From Casuarina equisetifolia (taxonomy: Eukaryota > Streptophyta > Magnoliopsida > Fagales > Casuarinaceae): 64,000 bases of DNA. Below the pieces are notes generated by a model that saw only the letters and a list, made by a program, of their open reading frames with translations, ran no database searches and was not told where the DNA came from. The stretch is taken from positions 5,210,501 to 5,274,500 of the forward strand of contig CM052358.1 of assembly GCA_028551475.1 (NCBI GenBank), written 5' to 3'. Below are positions 52,794 to 64,000 of this stretch, in pieces. The position numbers and the translations under genes are program-made. Position 1 is the first letter of the stretch, and every line of letters begins with the position of its first letter.

Positions 52794-55700
52794 TCAGCTT
52801 TCACAGTGTAGAGCCGCCTTAATCTTCTGCACCGTGCACGAGATGAGATTGTTCACCGTCTCCACCGACTCCACCGTGAGCTTGGCCGTAGGGAGACTAT
52901 TCACCAGGATCTGAAACGCGACGGTCAAGAGTGACCCACTGACTCCGTGAGGACCACATCCAACTCCCCCGTTACTGCTGTTATTGCCGCCATTGGCGCT
53001 TGCCGCTGGTCCACGCGTACCTGGACCATCCGGAACAATCGCGAATCCCGAGGGCAGCAGTGCCACGTAGGCCGAATCACCTCCGTTCATCACTACGTGC
53101 ATGGCGGGAATGTCAACGGGCGCGTACACCACAAGGGACCCCGCAGCGTCTATGCAGGTCTCCTGCAGGATCAGCATACTGCTCTGGTTGGAGTTCACGG
53201 CCTGCACAGAGCACAAGGAAGATAAAACCACCCTTAGCGTTGCACAAAATTTACAGAAAATGCCACTTAATTGCCTTTTCCATAAGCCCGTGGTCAAACC
53301 CTGATGGGATTTTGCGCCTTCACATATCACTTCATCGAAAGTGCGGTCAGAAACTGACTTTGGAAGTCGACAACTGTTCCCAATTTTGACTTTTAGATAC
53401 AAAACACTGCCCCCTCGATCTGCCTCATGTTGTTCTAATAGATCCTCCCAAATTCCAAACCTGTCCTTTTGGATCCTTCTTACTCCACTTACGACAAAAT
53501 GATTGACTTTTCAACTAGGGTCACATGCGTCATTAGGGTATCTTTTACCCCCTCTTGTTTCCAGCAAAAGATCAAGTACGTGAACCTAGCGATAAAGGGA
53601 GTGGAAGTAACAAAATGTTGACAACGAGGTTTCATAGAGGAGAGAGAGAGAGAGGGACTTACACCAGCTCGGAGGAGAGAGACGCAGTTGCCGTGATCTT
53701 GGCCCTTGGCGATGTGGGCCATCTCCTGCATGGGCCCGCCGTTGGATAAGATGTCCCACTCGCTTCTCAGCCGCTCGTCGCGAAGAAAATCAAAGAGTCT
53801 CTGAGGGGAAACCGGCAGCCAAACTGACGTGGCAGCACTCAACACGATACCCGGTGGCTCACCGGGATCGTCCACGCTCTTTCGGGTCATTACTCTTACG
53901 TCCTCGTCGACGTTGCCGGCGTTGAGCTTGTTCCATTTGTGCACCGTTGACGCGCACACTCCGGCGCAGAAGTTGTCGGTCATTCGCTGCGCCAGTTTCA
54001 ACATGCTTCGTCGCCCACTCGCGGTTATGGCTGGGCGCAACACAAACATCAAAGATATCGTGTTAGGTTCAGTCTACGACTATGTTTGCATGTGCTTAGA
54101 TATGTCTGCGAATGAGAAACACATGCGGGGTGGGTTTCTAGGTTGACTTACCACTGTGGTCGCGGGAGGGAACGGTGGAGGACATGAGGATGGCTAGGCA
54201 CTCGGACTGGCGTTGAAGGGTGGCGATCCAGCGCTGGGCACCGAAACCCATGCCGGAGCTTAACAGCGGCCGGTAGAGCTGGTGGACTTGACTCTCATCG
54301 TATTCAGCATGCTCAACCCATGTAACCTGCATTTATTTGTTACATATTTTAGTCGCAAAAAGTACAAAACCTAACTAGTATAACAGCATCGAATGAAACG
54401 TACACCACTTTACACCGAGTGTAAACCTATTTTAGCAAGTTCCAGTCACATTTGCTGAGAGTTAGCATTTCCATCGGCCAAAGCTAAAGATAAAAAAGTC
54501 CAGATCTCATAAGAAGATCAAAATATTGGACTACACTCAAGTTGTGTGTATATTAACAAAGTAGCGGGAGTGGTGGGTTTAAAGAGTATTATATTAAAGC
54601 CTAGCTACTCCAATGGCAGTTTAATTATATTGCCCTCAAAGCCGCCAATGCACAATGTCAATGAATGACGTTTCTGGTATGATAAAAGTATAGAAAAGAA
54701 ATCTTGGAAATGGATCAAGTCTGGCTTCAATGAGCGACAAGGTATCACATAGACCTCGAGCAAAGATGTAAGATTAATGTGAAGATAAAGTTGCGCAAGA
54801 TTTGGGGAACGACGTGCACTGTGGACGGTGACATCGAGATGTGTACCTGTCTCTAACTCCTCTAAGTCGCCCTAGGTACTCGAGTATGTAAGAACAAAAT
54901 AGCCAGTCTTGGAGTTTGACTCCAAGGTCTGCAATGATGGGAAATGAAGCACTTTTTTATAAGCGACGGGGAAAGAGAAACATCCAAGGCTGGAACCACA
55001 AATAAAATAAGGCCCGGGCAATAACCAAGATAGCATCAAAGATTGGAATAGAAACATCAAATATGTATTGTATTCAACCGAGGTTCAAGTCTACGATGTA
55101 GTTTACTAGTAAAGGACATGAAATTAATATGTCAAGGAACAGAATTTGAGTAATAGCAGCTTCTATTCATAAACTAATGGGGGGATCCTCGGCTCGGGGC
55201 CAATGGTGGTTATTTATTAAAGCAGCGAAGCAAAGTCCAGTTGTTGGAACTGCAACTTTAGAATATGATTGAGAGTAGAAGAAGCATCCGAGCCAATATA
55301 ATAAGACCACTTCAGAAAGGTTAAGATTATTCGAGAGACTTGAGAGACATTTGTTTTGGAAGCCAAAAGAAGCGCTGACAATGCAGTGATGGAGTGAGTA
55401 ATCGCTAGAAAGACTTGGAAGTTTTCTAATGCACAAGCTCGATGTGGCTTAGGAACGCGAATGCCTTGAGATTTGACCTGCTGTTTTCACTTAGTGGCAT
55501 CAACTACGCTCTACAATTGCAGTTACTTCAACAAACTCATTAAAGGCCCCAAAGGAAAGACAACCAACTTGGAAAAACGCAATAAATGTAAAAGAAACCA
55601 GTTCAGCTGCGATCCATGGATTGAGTTACAGTCCTAGAAAGACACTTTCTACAACAAAAATTCTGGGAACACGTGAACACAAGCTGTTTCATCGTCCAAA

Positions 55701-58022
55701 CACAAAAAATGGAAATAGAAATGTAGTCGGAAGGAGAGAATATTTGCAGAAAGCAGTTTTCGAGAACCGTGTACCGACTGTTAAAAAAACGTTTTACTGT
55801 TTTAACGCACAAAATCAGACCTGTCCCTTGTAAATGTAGGTTGGTAATTACCTTTGAGTAGCCATTAGGCATATCTTGCACAACACATCCAGAAGGAAGC
55901 CTGCGACAGGTCACATATGTCGGTGCACCTGGGGTTTCTCGAATGCTGTCGATGGATACATCAACCACAGCCCACACATCCTCCGCGTGCTGCTTACAGA
56001 AGCGAAGGAAATTGACCTCACGAACAGGAACCAAGGGCGAGAGGACTTGCAACTCAGCATGCATCTGAAGTCAAATTTGGCAAAATATGTCAAAGTCTGT
56101 AATGATACCTTGTTATAGTTCTGGGAGATGAACTTTACTTACTAGCTGTAGTGCCCCATTTCTGGTTCCACCCATGCCACTAGAGATCACATCCATTGTC
56201 GAGGCTCTTGCAATCATACAGGGAAACATCTCTGCCCATCGATTCTAGAGAAAGAGAAAAACGAGCTAAAAATTAATTCCTACATAAATTGGGCAAAGGA
56301 CACAAGCCCCCAACCAATAGATAGCCGCGAAAAATGTAAATAACATTACTGTAGTCTCTTAGATTTAACAAATTATCAAGGAGATTTAAGAACTAGAAAT
56401 CAAGTCCCCCGAAGTTTTCCACGGAGGGTAGTCAATGGAGAAGAATGGGTTACCGAGTCCATTAGTGTCTCGACAAGGGCCAAGCTGTTGATAATGACCA
56501 TGCCAGTTTCCCTAGAAGCCTCGGTGACAAAACCATTTGGTTTCATGCCAATGCAAGAAGTGAATGTCCTCATATATTCTTCGAGGTTCAACATCTCTCT
56601 CCCACCTTCCAAGCTCCTGACCCAAAGAGGCTCCTCAGTCTGTGCCATCTTCACCAATTCATCCATGGCAGCCACAGCAAGCTCTAGAAACATAGACCTC
56701 TGATCAAGACCTGTCACTCCAGCTGCAGTTCTAGAAGGAGGCACCACTGGCAAAGTACTCGAAATCCCAATACCAAAATCAGGCCCCAAAGGCAATGTTG
56801 TGGCCACAGTGTTCAAACCACCAAAACCATTGCTTCCCACTCCGAGTTCCAAACTTGAGCTTGGCAGTGGAGGACCAATCGAGGAAGCCAACGACGAGAT
56901 AGGACGGCCCAAAAACTTGCCCGCTAACGCACAGACACGGTCTAACTCATCCTTTAACCGCGCATTCTCAATCCTAAGATGCTGCTCTTCAAGCGAAATT
57001 TCCCCAATAATTGCCGGACCACCGCAGTTAGAGCAGATGGGATTCCTCATCGCATCCCTTATGGACATATTATCGGCCCTCAGCTTGTCATTCTCTTGCC
57101 TCAGCAACGAGTTCTCGTGGCGTTCCAATTGGGTCTGGTCCAATGACAAAGACAAAATCAAGTGTCATCAAGCTAGGGAAAGTCTCTACCCGCGCCATGA
57201 AGAATGTGAGAAGGTTATTTCCAGTTTGTTATTCGTTACCTTCATTTGGGTTCGGCGATTTTGGAACCAGAATTTGACTTGTCTGGTTTCTAAGCAAAGC
57301 CTCTTGCTAAGCTCCAATCTTTGCTTCTCATCAGGATGAGGGCACTCCTTAAACAGACTGACAAAATCGAAAATAGAAAAAGGTCAAGGCAGGAAATCAA
57401 CAGCATCCCTTGATAAAAACGAGTGAAGCTTCTAAGTGAAGACCATACGCTTCGAGTTCTTGGATTTGCTGTGGGGTGTGTCGGTGGTAACGCTTCTTTC
57501 TCGGAGGATTGTCGGCTGCGTCCTGATCGTCCCCAGAAGCGCCGTCCATGTTATCGCTGCCGGATCTGCTCTCGTGCTCTTCTTCCCTGCTCCTTCTCCC
57601 ACCATTAGTCTCAAAATTCTCAGCCATTCTACCAACGTCTGCTTGTCCATCTATATTTGTTTGCTGCTCAAACAATCATCCACAAAACAGCAACAAGCAT
57701 ACACGCACACACGCCCCAAAGAGGCACATATAAGATCAGGACTTAAACCGAGAAGAAAGAACAAGAAATAAAAGAAACCATGTTAAAAAGATCTGCGTGA
57801 GGGAGACTGCCGTACAAGACCGAGAGAGAGTCCAGGACTGGAGTTGAACATGGACTTGGTGAGAGGCGGAGTGACAAGGCGGGGCTGAGAGAGTGCACCG
57901 GAGGGCATGTTGAGGCTGTGGTGGTTGTTGCCGTTGCCGTTGCCGTTGCTGTAAGGGACATCGGCCACGATTCTCGCACCACCACCACCGGTACTATTAT
58001 CAAGGAAGCCCCCAAAACTCAT
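52794..58022 (-). CDS. HDG1: HD-ZIP class IV transcription factor, HDG1/ANL2 type
   Basis: Nine exons, all in phase: 58022-57816, 57663-57449, 57357-57240, 57134-56454, 56244-56143, 56064-55852, 54326-54152, 54030-53663, 53201-52794 (828 residues). It starts MSFGGFLDN. The homeodomain is at about residues 122-180 ([39 protein letters not shown]). The ZLZ leucine zipper, with the CSNCGG loop, spans 181-256. A START domain spans about 340-575 ([20 protein letters not shown] through [12 protein letters not shown]), and the HD-SAD region runs to the end (LHCES). Class IV factors bind L1-box DNA and control epidermal and cuticle traits; ANL2 also affects anthocyanin. The place beside the shaggy kinase matches At3g61150 (HDG1). 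No damage is seen. A run of GNGNGN near residue 25 comes from a short trinucleotide-type repeat. Confidence 0.95.
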
Positions 58023-58720
58023 CAAAGAAGGCCCTTTTTCTTTCTTTCTTTCTTTTCTACAGTGAGTGCTTATCTCTCGTCCTCCCTTCGCTTCCCAGTT
58101 TTCCTTCGTTTTCTCCAAATTTGATCTGAGCACACCCAAAAAATAAATCACGAACACCAAAATGCTTAAAGATGGACTGGGTCTCTCTCAGAACAATCTT
58201 TTTGAGCAGAACGGGAGCACAAATTTGTGTAAGCAAACGATAAAAGGGAAAAGAATAATAGGAGAGGATAGAGGAGACAACAGGTTAAAGCCTAAATGTC
58301 TCCAACTCCCTCTCTGCAAGAGAAACTGGTTTCAGATTGGAGAGAAAGAAAGAGAAGGAAGGCAAGCAACCACCTTTTTTCGTTCTGCTTGGCTCTTCGT
58401 TCTCAATCCCTCTCTCTTTCTCTCTTCAAGCCTGGTTTTAGGTTGTTCCTAGGCCTATAAAATGATCCAAAACAAGGGCTAAAATCAACTGGATGAGGGT
58501 TGGAGAACAATGGGGAACCCTAGTTTTGACAAAAAGTGCTATCTCATTCTCTGCATGCTTGACTATGGCGAAGCTTAGGGAACATGGAAAAGGAAATTCA
58601 AACAAGAGAGAGACAACGAAAGCTTTGCAGAGAGAAAAAGGAAGAGAAGCCGAGAGAGAGAGAGAGAGAGAAAAGAGAGAAAGAGAGAGTGAAGATAAAA
58701 CGCAATATGTGGACACTTCG
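58023..58720 (-). promoter_or_regulatory. Leader and promoter of the HD-ZIP IV gene
   Basis: The DNA just upstream of the ATG is GA-rich on the transcribed side (TTTC repeats on the plus strand at 58040-58058). Further GA runs lie at 58370-58440 and 58650-58690. I found no convincing TATA box or L1 box. Confidence 0.4.
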
Positions 58721-61700
58721 AAGCCTTACAAATACATAGCTCCAAAATGGGTTAGGTTGACTCTCTCACTCTGTCTCTGGAAGTCTGCAAAGACGAAGGG
58801 GGAAAAAAAAAAAGTTGTTCCCGCTTTTAACCCATTCTTTAGAGGGCTCGTAAGAAAAGGAAGTGGCAAGGCTGATACAGATCCATGGACTTCCAGTCTT
58901 GGGATCTGTGATAATACGTCTATTATAGAATCAATATATGTCTTCAGAAATTTACGCAAAAAGAAAACTACACGTTAGCCCCCCACGACACATAATATCA
59001 AAGGGTCCTCGCGCTGACCAAAAAGGGCCCTGGTTTTGGCTGTCTGGAGTTCCTGACAACTCTGGGCTTCCATGGAGGTAAATTCCACACAAGTGAGTCT
59101 TTTTATCTATGAATATTCATATATTTCTTGAAATAAATTAACTTTATTTTCAACCTATGAGAACTAGTACCAAAGAAGCGTACATGAAAAGATTAGTTTA
59201 TTTTCTTCTCACAAGCTGCACTATGTTACTTCCACCTCTGAATTATCAAGATAATGTTATCAGAACTTGACGCGGTTTGTGCCAATTTTTGCCGTTTGCA
59301 GTTTGATAAGGTGATTTCCTGCAAAACCCTAACGCTACTTTCCAACGTCATCCTGTAGAAACAGTGTGACAGATACATTTCCTGCGAGGGTAGCCTTTTC
59401 CCCTCTAGGGTTTTTTTTTTCTTTTTCAATAGACTCTCCTTTTTCCCTTTACCCTTTTTGGTCTCTTATGAATTAGAAATTGATTGACGGTAGATCTAGG
59501 GTTCTTCAGGTATCAAAGGAACATTATGAAATGATTTTTCACAACATATTGAATATTCCTCACTTTTGAGCTTCTGTTTGAGTGATCATGTCCATCTCCT
59601 GATTCCTTAGACTGAATCAAATAAGTGGTAAGGAGGAAAGTCAATATAAGATCCCTTTATACTTGGATGAAAGTTTAAACCCCGTTTTCAGGTTCTAATT
59701 AAAAACCTTCCCACTCTACAAGGGCAGGAGAGGAGGAGGGGAGGAGGGGAGGAGGGGAGGTTCCTAGGAGGGAAGGTTCCTTTCTCTGCTTCCTCCACTC
59801 TTTTGTGCCCGTGCTGTGTCCCCCACTCTGCAAATTCTAATGCTTCTTCTGTGTCGAGAGTTCATACACACCACATTCTCTTACGTACATTGTTATTCAC
59901 AGCACTTCCGTGGCTTTAGGTCCATCCAATTTCTGTGTGAACTTCCCCAATATGACTGCCGAACTACCTTGCCGCATCCGCAAGAAATACCTTGCAAGGG
60001 ACGTAGTTTTCCTTTTGATGGATCTCCCTGACACCATATTGATTATCCATGGCTGATATGTTGGGGCGGGCCTTCCACCCATTCTTTTTTTGTACTTTCA
60101 TTACCTAACTTGTTTTAATGAGTTCAGTGTTTCGTAGAATCGGATTTTCACAGTGTCTTTCCTTAGATATGCCTATTTTAAGCTTTGCAGAGATGGATGT
60201 AGCCAGTTGTTATTTTGCAGAGACCAAAAGTTTTCAATAAAGTAAATTTCTCTTTGTTACCAATGAATCATTGAGCTTAATTAGGTTCACGCTTATGTTT
60301 AAAGGGAAATTAATTTTTCTTTTCCCTTTTTCTTTTATGTGCAATAGAAAGAGGTTGAGATTTGCATAAATGCAAATATAAAAAAATGACAAAAATAAGT
60401 AGCCAACTACTTCCACACTGTCGAGATCTCCTGTCCATTTCAGTCAAGAATAATTGGAAGGCAACGCACTTGTTCACAACATCTATCAAATTCTCTTTCC
60501 AGTTGTTAGGAAAGTAAGGATGGCAAGTAGTTCGTGATATTAATGCATCCAATTAACTAAAAACACATGTTAGAGCCAAATAAAATGAAAAGAATATTGC
60601 CTACCAGGTTGAATAACTATTCATCTGTAAATTGGTCTTCTAGTACAAACGTCCTTCACTTGGAATTTAGATAATTAACACCCGATATAAAAATTAGTTT
60701 GTAAATCAGAAGCTTTCTTCATCACTTGGTAGATGATTAATAATCAGTCTTGAAATTGCAGTCTTCGGCCAATTAAACCAATGTTGAGTAAGTTGAGTCT
60801 ACTGTTAACTCTTTGATCCTGTAAATAGATAATATGATTTCTGAAGAGCACAACAGGTGGAGGTTCAAGGCTTCAAGCTATTACCCAAGTATTCAACCGT
60901 AAACTTTTTTTGTGTGAACAAGGAAAGGATGATGCCAAGACTTATTTCTTTGACCTTTTTTTCCTCACATGTAGACACTTGATATTAGCCTATGAAACCT
61001 TTTCAGATTATACAACTTCTCTTAACATTACACTTCTTTCACTATCATTAACTACCTTGCTTTTGTCACCTTCTCAATTCTTTATCTTAAACTGAATCAT
61101 TATACCTTGACTCATTATAATAATTACCATGACAAAAACTCTACATATCAATTCATTGTCTTGAAATCAATAGGGAAAATTCTCCCATTTAAATCTAACA
61201 AGGTGGTGAAGAATGTTGTCATTCATTCCTCTAAGAATTGAATTCGTAGAAATTATTAAGAACTTTTTACTGGGGGCCCAGTAAATAGATGAAAAATTGA
61301 ATGCTCCATCACCAAAACTTTTTAGTAGCTTTTTTAGAACTTGCACCCTAAGCAGCATGCGTTGACAAGAACATCATTGATTCATTCAGACGAATGCATC
61401 TGGGGAGCAGGATGATAACAAGGTAGCCAATATAATTTCAAATTAGCAACGTATGTGATTCGCATGTCAAAACAGTTCGCATGATAACGTTCAAGATATT
61501 CATTCAGCAGATTTTTACCTTTGCACATCTTGATGTCAAGAGAAATGATTTGGTAAAGCACGTTGAGATGATTAATGGCCACCTGGCTTGGTGTGATCCT
61601 CGTGTCCTCGAAGCTCCGGTGGCGGTAACAATGTTGAAAACTCATGTGAAAGCAAACGTGTTGTCGGCAAACTGAAATGATCGATCCGTCTTTTCAAACA

Positions 61701-64000
61701 CTTGAATTTGATGTTCACTAGTCCTTCAACTCGCCTCGCTAGCATAGTTTTATCGTACTCGGCGTCTATTTCTTTTGCGTGGCAGCTTTCAGCTATCAGT
61801 TCACAGAAGAAAACCCGTCTAATTTTCAACTTTTACAAGATTTGTATTTGTCGACAGCAACATCTTGTCACTTGGCAGAGGGGGAAAAAAACTTCTTTTT
61901 CTCTGTCTACTAGTTTCGTACAGAACCAACATTATAACTAATCACAAACATCTGGTGCATGCTGACTGATAACTCTTGGACATTTAGGTTGTCTCTCAAA
62001 GAGTATTATGTAATTTAGGATTTAATGTCAATAACAGAGCAGATGCACATGTTAAAAGACAGGAACTGATCTTTCTTCTAGCATATTCTCAATTCTTAAC
62101 TGTCTTAGTCTTTCTAGATGTGTTAGGATTAATGTCAAGAGTTAATGTTGATTGGAAGATTTCCTCCAGCCATTTTGCGTAAGAGTCTAACATGTTTATT
62201 TGGAGTAAGGGAAAAGTATAAGATGCTCGTTTAGAAAAGAGAAAATTGATAACTTTTGTTGAGAGACAAGCAAAACTATATAGTAAGTCCAAATTGTTCA
62301 TTTGAGTAAATATCTCCATGAGTTTCCCCATCAGCCACGTCAGGGAAACAGTGGGTGAGAACAATCTGCACAAGTACAGTCATTCTAGTCCAAATTTCTC
62401 CAGTCCATGGCAGTAATTTTTCTGAAAAGTGAAGTTGAAAGCTCCGGCAGAGTACATCACAAATACTTTTATCTTATTTCCATACAGAATGGGTCAATTA
62501 GGGGAGATCAAGTTCTCATGCAATTCCAAACGAGTTTTCGTGTTCTCACCCCACCAAAACTTTAGGGAGCTATTTATCATCGATTGTCATATATGCACGA
62601 AAGGTTTTTGGTGACTTCCCAACCAATCCCATCTGGTTTTTCAAGGTTTAGATGTGGATAGCCATGCCTGCCTGTTTCCACCATTTTTTTCGGTTGTTCT
62701 AGTTATTGTATGGCCGTGATCAACAGCCTCGTTCATTACAAGAGTGAGAGGAACTCATGGAAGAGAGAGAAAAAAGATGGAACATTTTGCTCTAGCATTC
62801 CGCTGAAAGTGACCTGTTTTTCTTATTTACTTGGTCATACCTATACGCTAATATTTAAAAGGCCACATGTCTTGTCCAGCTTCCTGACAAAAGAAGGCAA
62901 GAGTTAAAGCAAAAAGCAAAGCTCGGGTTGTTCATCTATGGACGAGTTTTAGTCCCCTACTGTTACTGGAAGGGAAGAATTCCAAATAATTTCATGATCT
63001 ATTATTGATCGAACCATTTTCTTTTTGACTTTTCTCTCTCTCTCTGTTCAATTATAATGACAGTAATAATGTTAATAATTTGGCTGTACAGATGACAGAG
63101 GCAGCTGTTTCCATTTTGAAGTACCTGCAACTCATAAAAAGCAATTTGATCTTGTATCAAAACTCGATGGACTTTCTATACCTAATACCTTGTGATGTAA
63201 ATCCCAGTTACACAAAAACCCATGCGTTAAGGCATCAAAGGAGGGAAGCCGAGAACCATGATTACCAGATGCTGATTACTCAAACCTGCAACGTTGTGCA
63301 CCCATCCAACAACTATTTCTCATCTCTTACCCAAGGCTTTCCGACTTAAAAACCTACTCCTTCAATAATCGCCAACGTTAGGAAATCCAACCTACTTCTT
63401 GATCTTGCCTTTTGTTTTTCTTTTCTCCCTCGTCAATCAACCACAGCTCGGATCACGACATAATAACAAGCCTGCAATATAACCAGGTTTGGTACAACAT
63501 GACGCAATTTAACCCAATAATAAGATCTATTGCCAGGATAAACAGTGTCCTCTAGAGTTGTACTGGCTTGAATTTTTCCCTCCCATTCTTGGGGCCACCT
63601 TACCTTCATCATGAAATTTGAGTATTGTGTACTAATAAGTATTATTAGAATGTGAGGACCACTCTTGTTCATACTGACACAAGTATTACACATGAATTGA
63701 AATTTAATTTTGGAGCATGAGAAATTATAAAGCAAGGTTCATCCTTAGTTTTAATACCATGTTAAAGTATAAAAGTTTGTCTTAAAATTTTAAAATATTA
63801 AATAATAAAATCTCATTATTTATAAATTTAAAATTCATCTTTATATTTATAATGTGAGACAATACTTATTTTTAATTAATAAATTATCATTCAATGTAAT
63901 AAATCTATAAGTGGGTACACCTTTTTGACATGAATAAGATAAAATAAAATAAATGAAATTTGCATCTCATATGTATGTGTTAAACTTGTGTTTTGAAAGT
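58721..64000. other. Intergenic, no supported gene
   Basis: AT-rich sequence. Short open frames (for example 59816-60031, 62089-62373, 63080-63349, 63433-63735) lack domains and codon-like structure. A G-rich array lies at 59724-59762. The right end (63780-64000) is very A/T-rich. I see no RNA gene or element with definable ends. Confidence 0.5.
59724..59762 (+). repeat. G-rich array, possible G-quadruplex
   Basis: Repeats of GGAGGAGG separated by G runs (GGAGGAGGGGAGGAGGGG) give at least four closely spaced G tracts on the plus strand. Confidence 0.8.

Noticed and set aside
63433-63735. 100-codon minus-strand frame near the right end
   Set aside because: No recognisable domain and low-complexity flanks. 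I cannot separate it from chance.

Overview
The window is nuclear DNA of a eudicot plant. It has spliced genes with GT/AG introns, AT-rich intergenic DNA with many GA/CT and A/T microsatellites, a chloroplast-targeted protein gene, a DYW-class pentatricopeptide gene and an HD-ZIP IV gene. Gene content and order suggest a rosid; I cannot name the species from sequence alone.

Layout. About 0.2-7.2 kb is a large inverted-repeat element: two arms of 1.1-1.2 kb face each other around a repeat-rich core. The core carries a clean three-exon reading frame of 222 codons that I do not recognise. About 8.45-9.63 kb looks like a solitary Copia-type LTR. About 11.75-13.79 kb is a scrambled relative of the 7-kb element, and next to it lies a broken copy of one exon of the RING gene found at 32 kb. 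About 16.0-23.0 kb is a cpFtsY gene (chloroplast SRP receptor, minus strand) whose seven middle exons are duplicated in tandem. A short retroposed insert with target-site duplications sits at 23.6 kb.

From 27.9 kb to 58.0 kb the window is gene-rich: a C2-domain BAP-type gene (+), tRNA-Gly(GCC) (+), a five-exon membrane RING-H2 E3 ligase (-), an intronless DYW-class PPR gene (+), a thirteen-exon group III shaggy/GSK3 kinase (-), and a nine-exon HD-ZIP IV gene of the HDG1/ANL2 type (-). From memory, this order matches Arabidopsis At3g61190-At3g61150 (BAP1, RING, PPR, shaggy kinase, HDG1). The cpFtsY-BAP pair matches At2g45770-At2g45760. The window would therefore be an ancestral block that Arabidopsis keeps split over two duplicated segments. 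45-52.8 kb and 58-64 kb are intergenic, with simple repeats and no gene I can support.

The genes do not form a pathway: they are independent housekeeping, signalling and developmental genes. The most unusual items are the inverted-repeat element with its spliced coiled-coil gene, and the phase-compatible intragenic duplication of cpFtsY with decay concentrated in one copy. Exon coordinates were counted by hand from splice signals and reading frame, and may be off by one or two bases.
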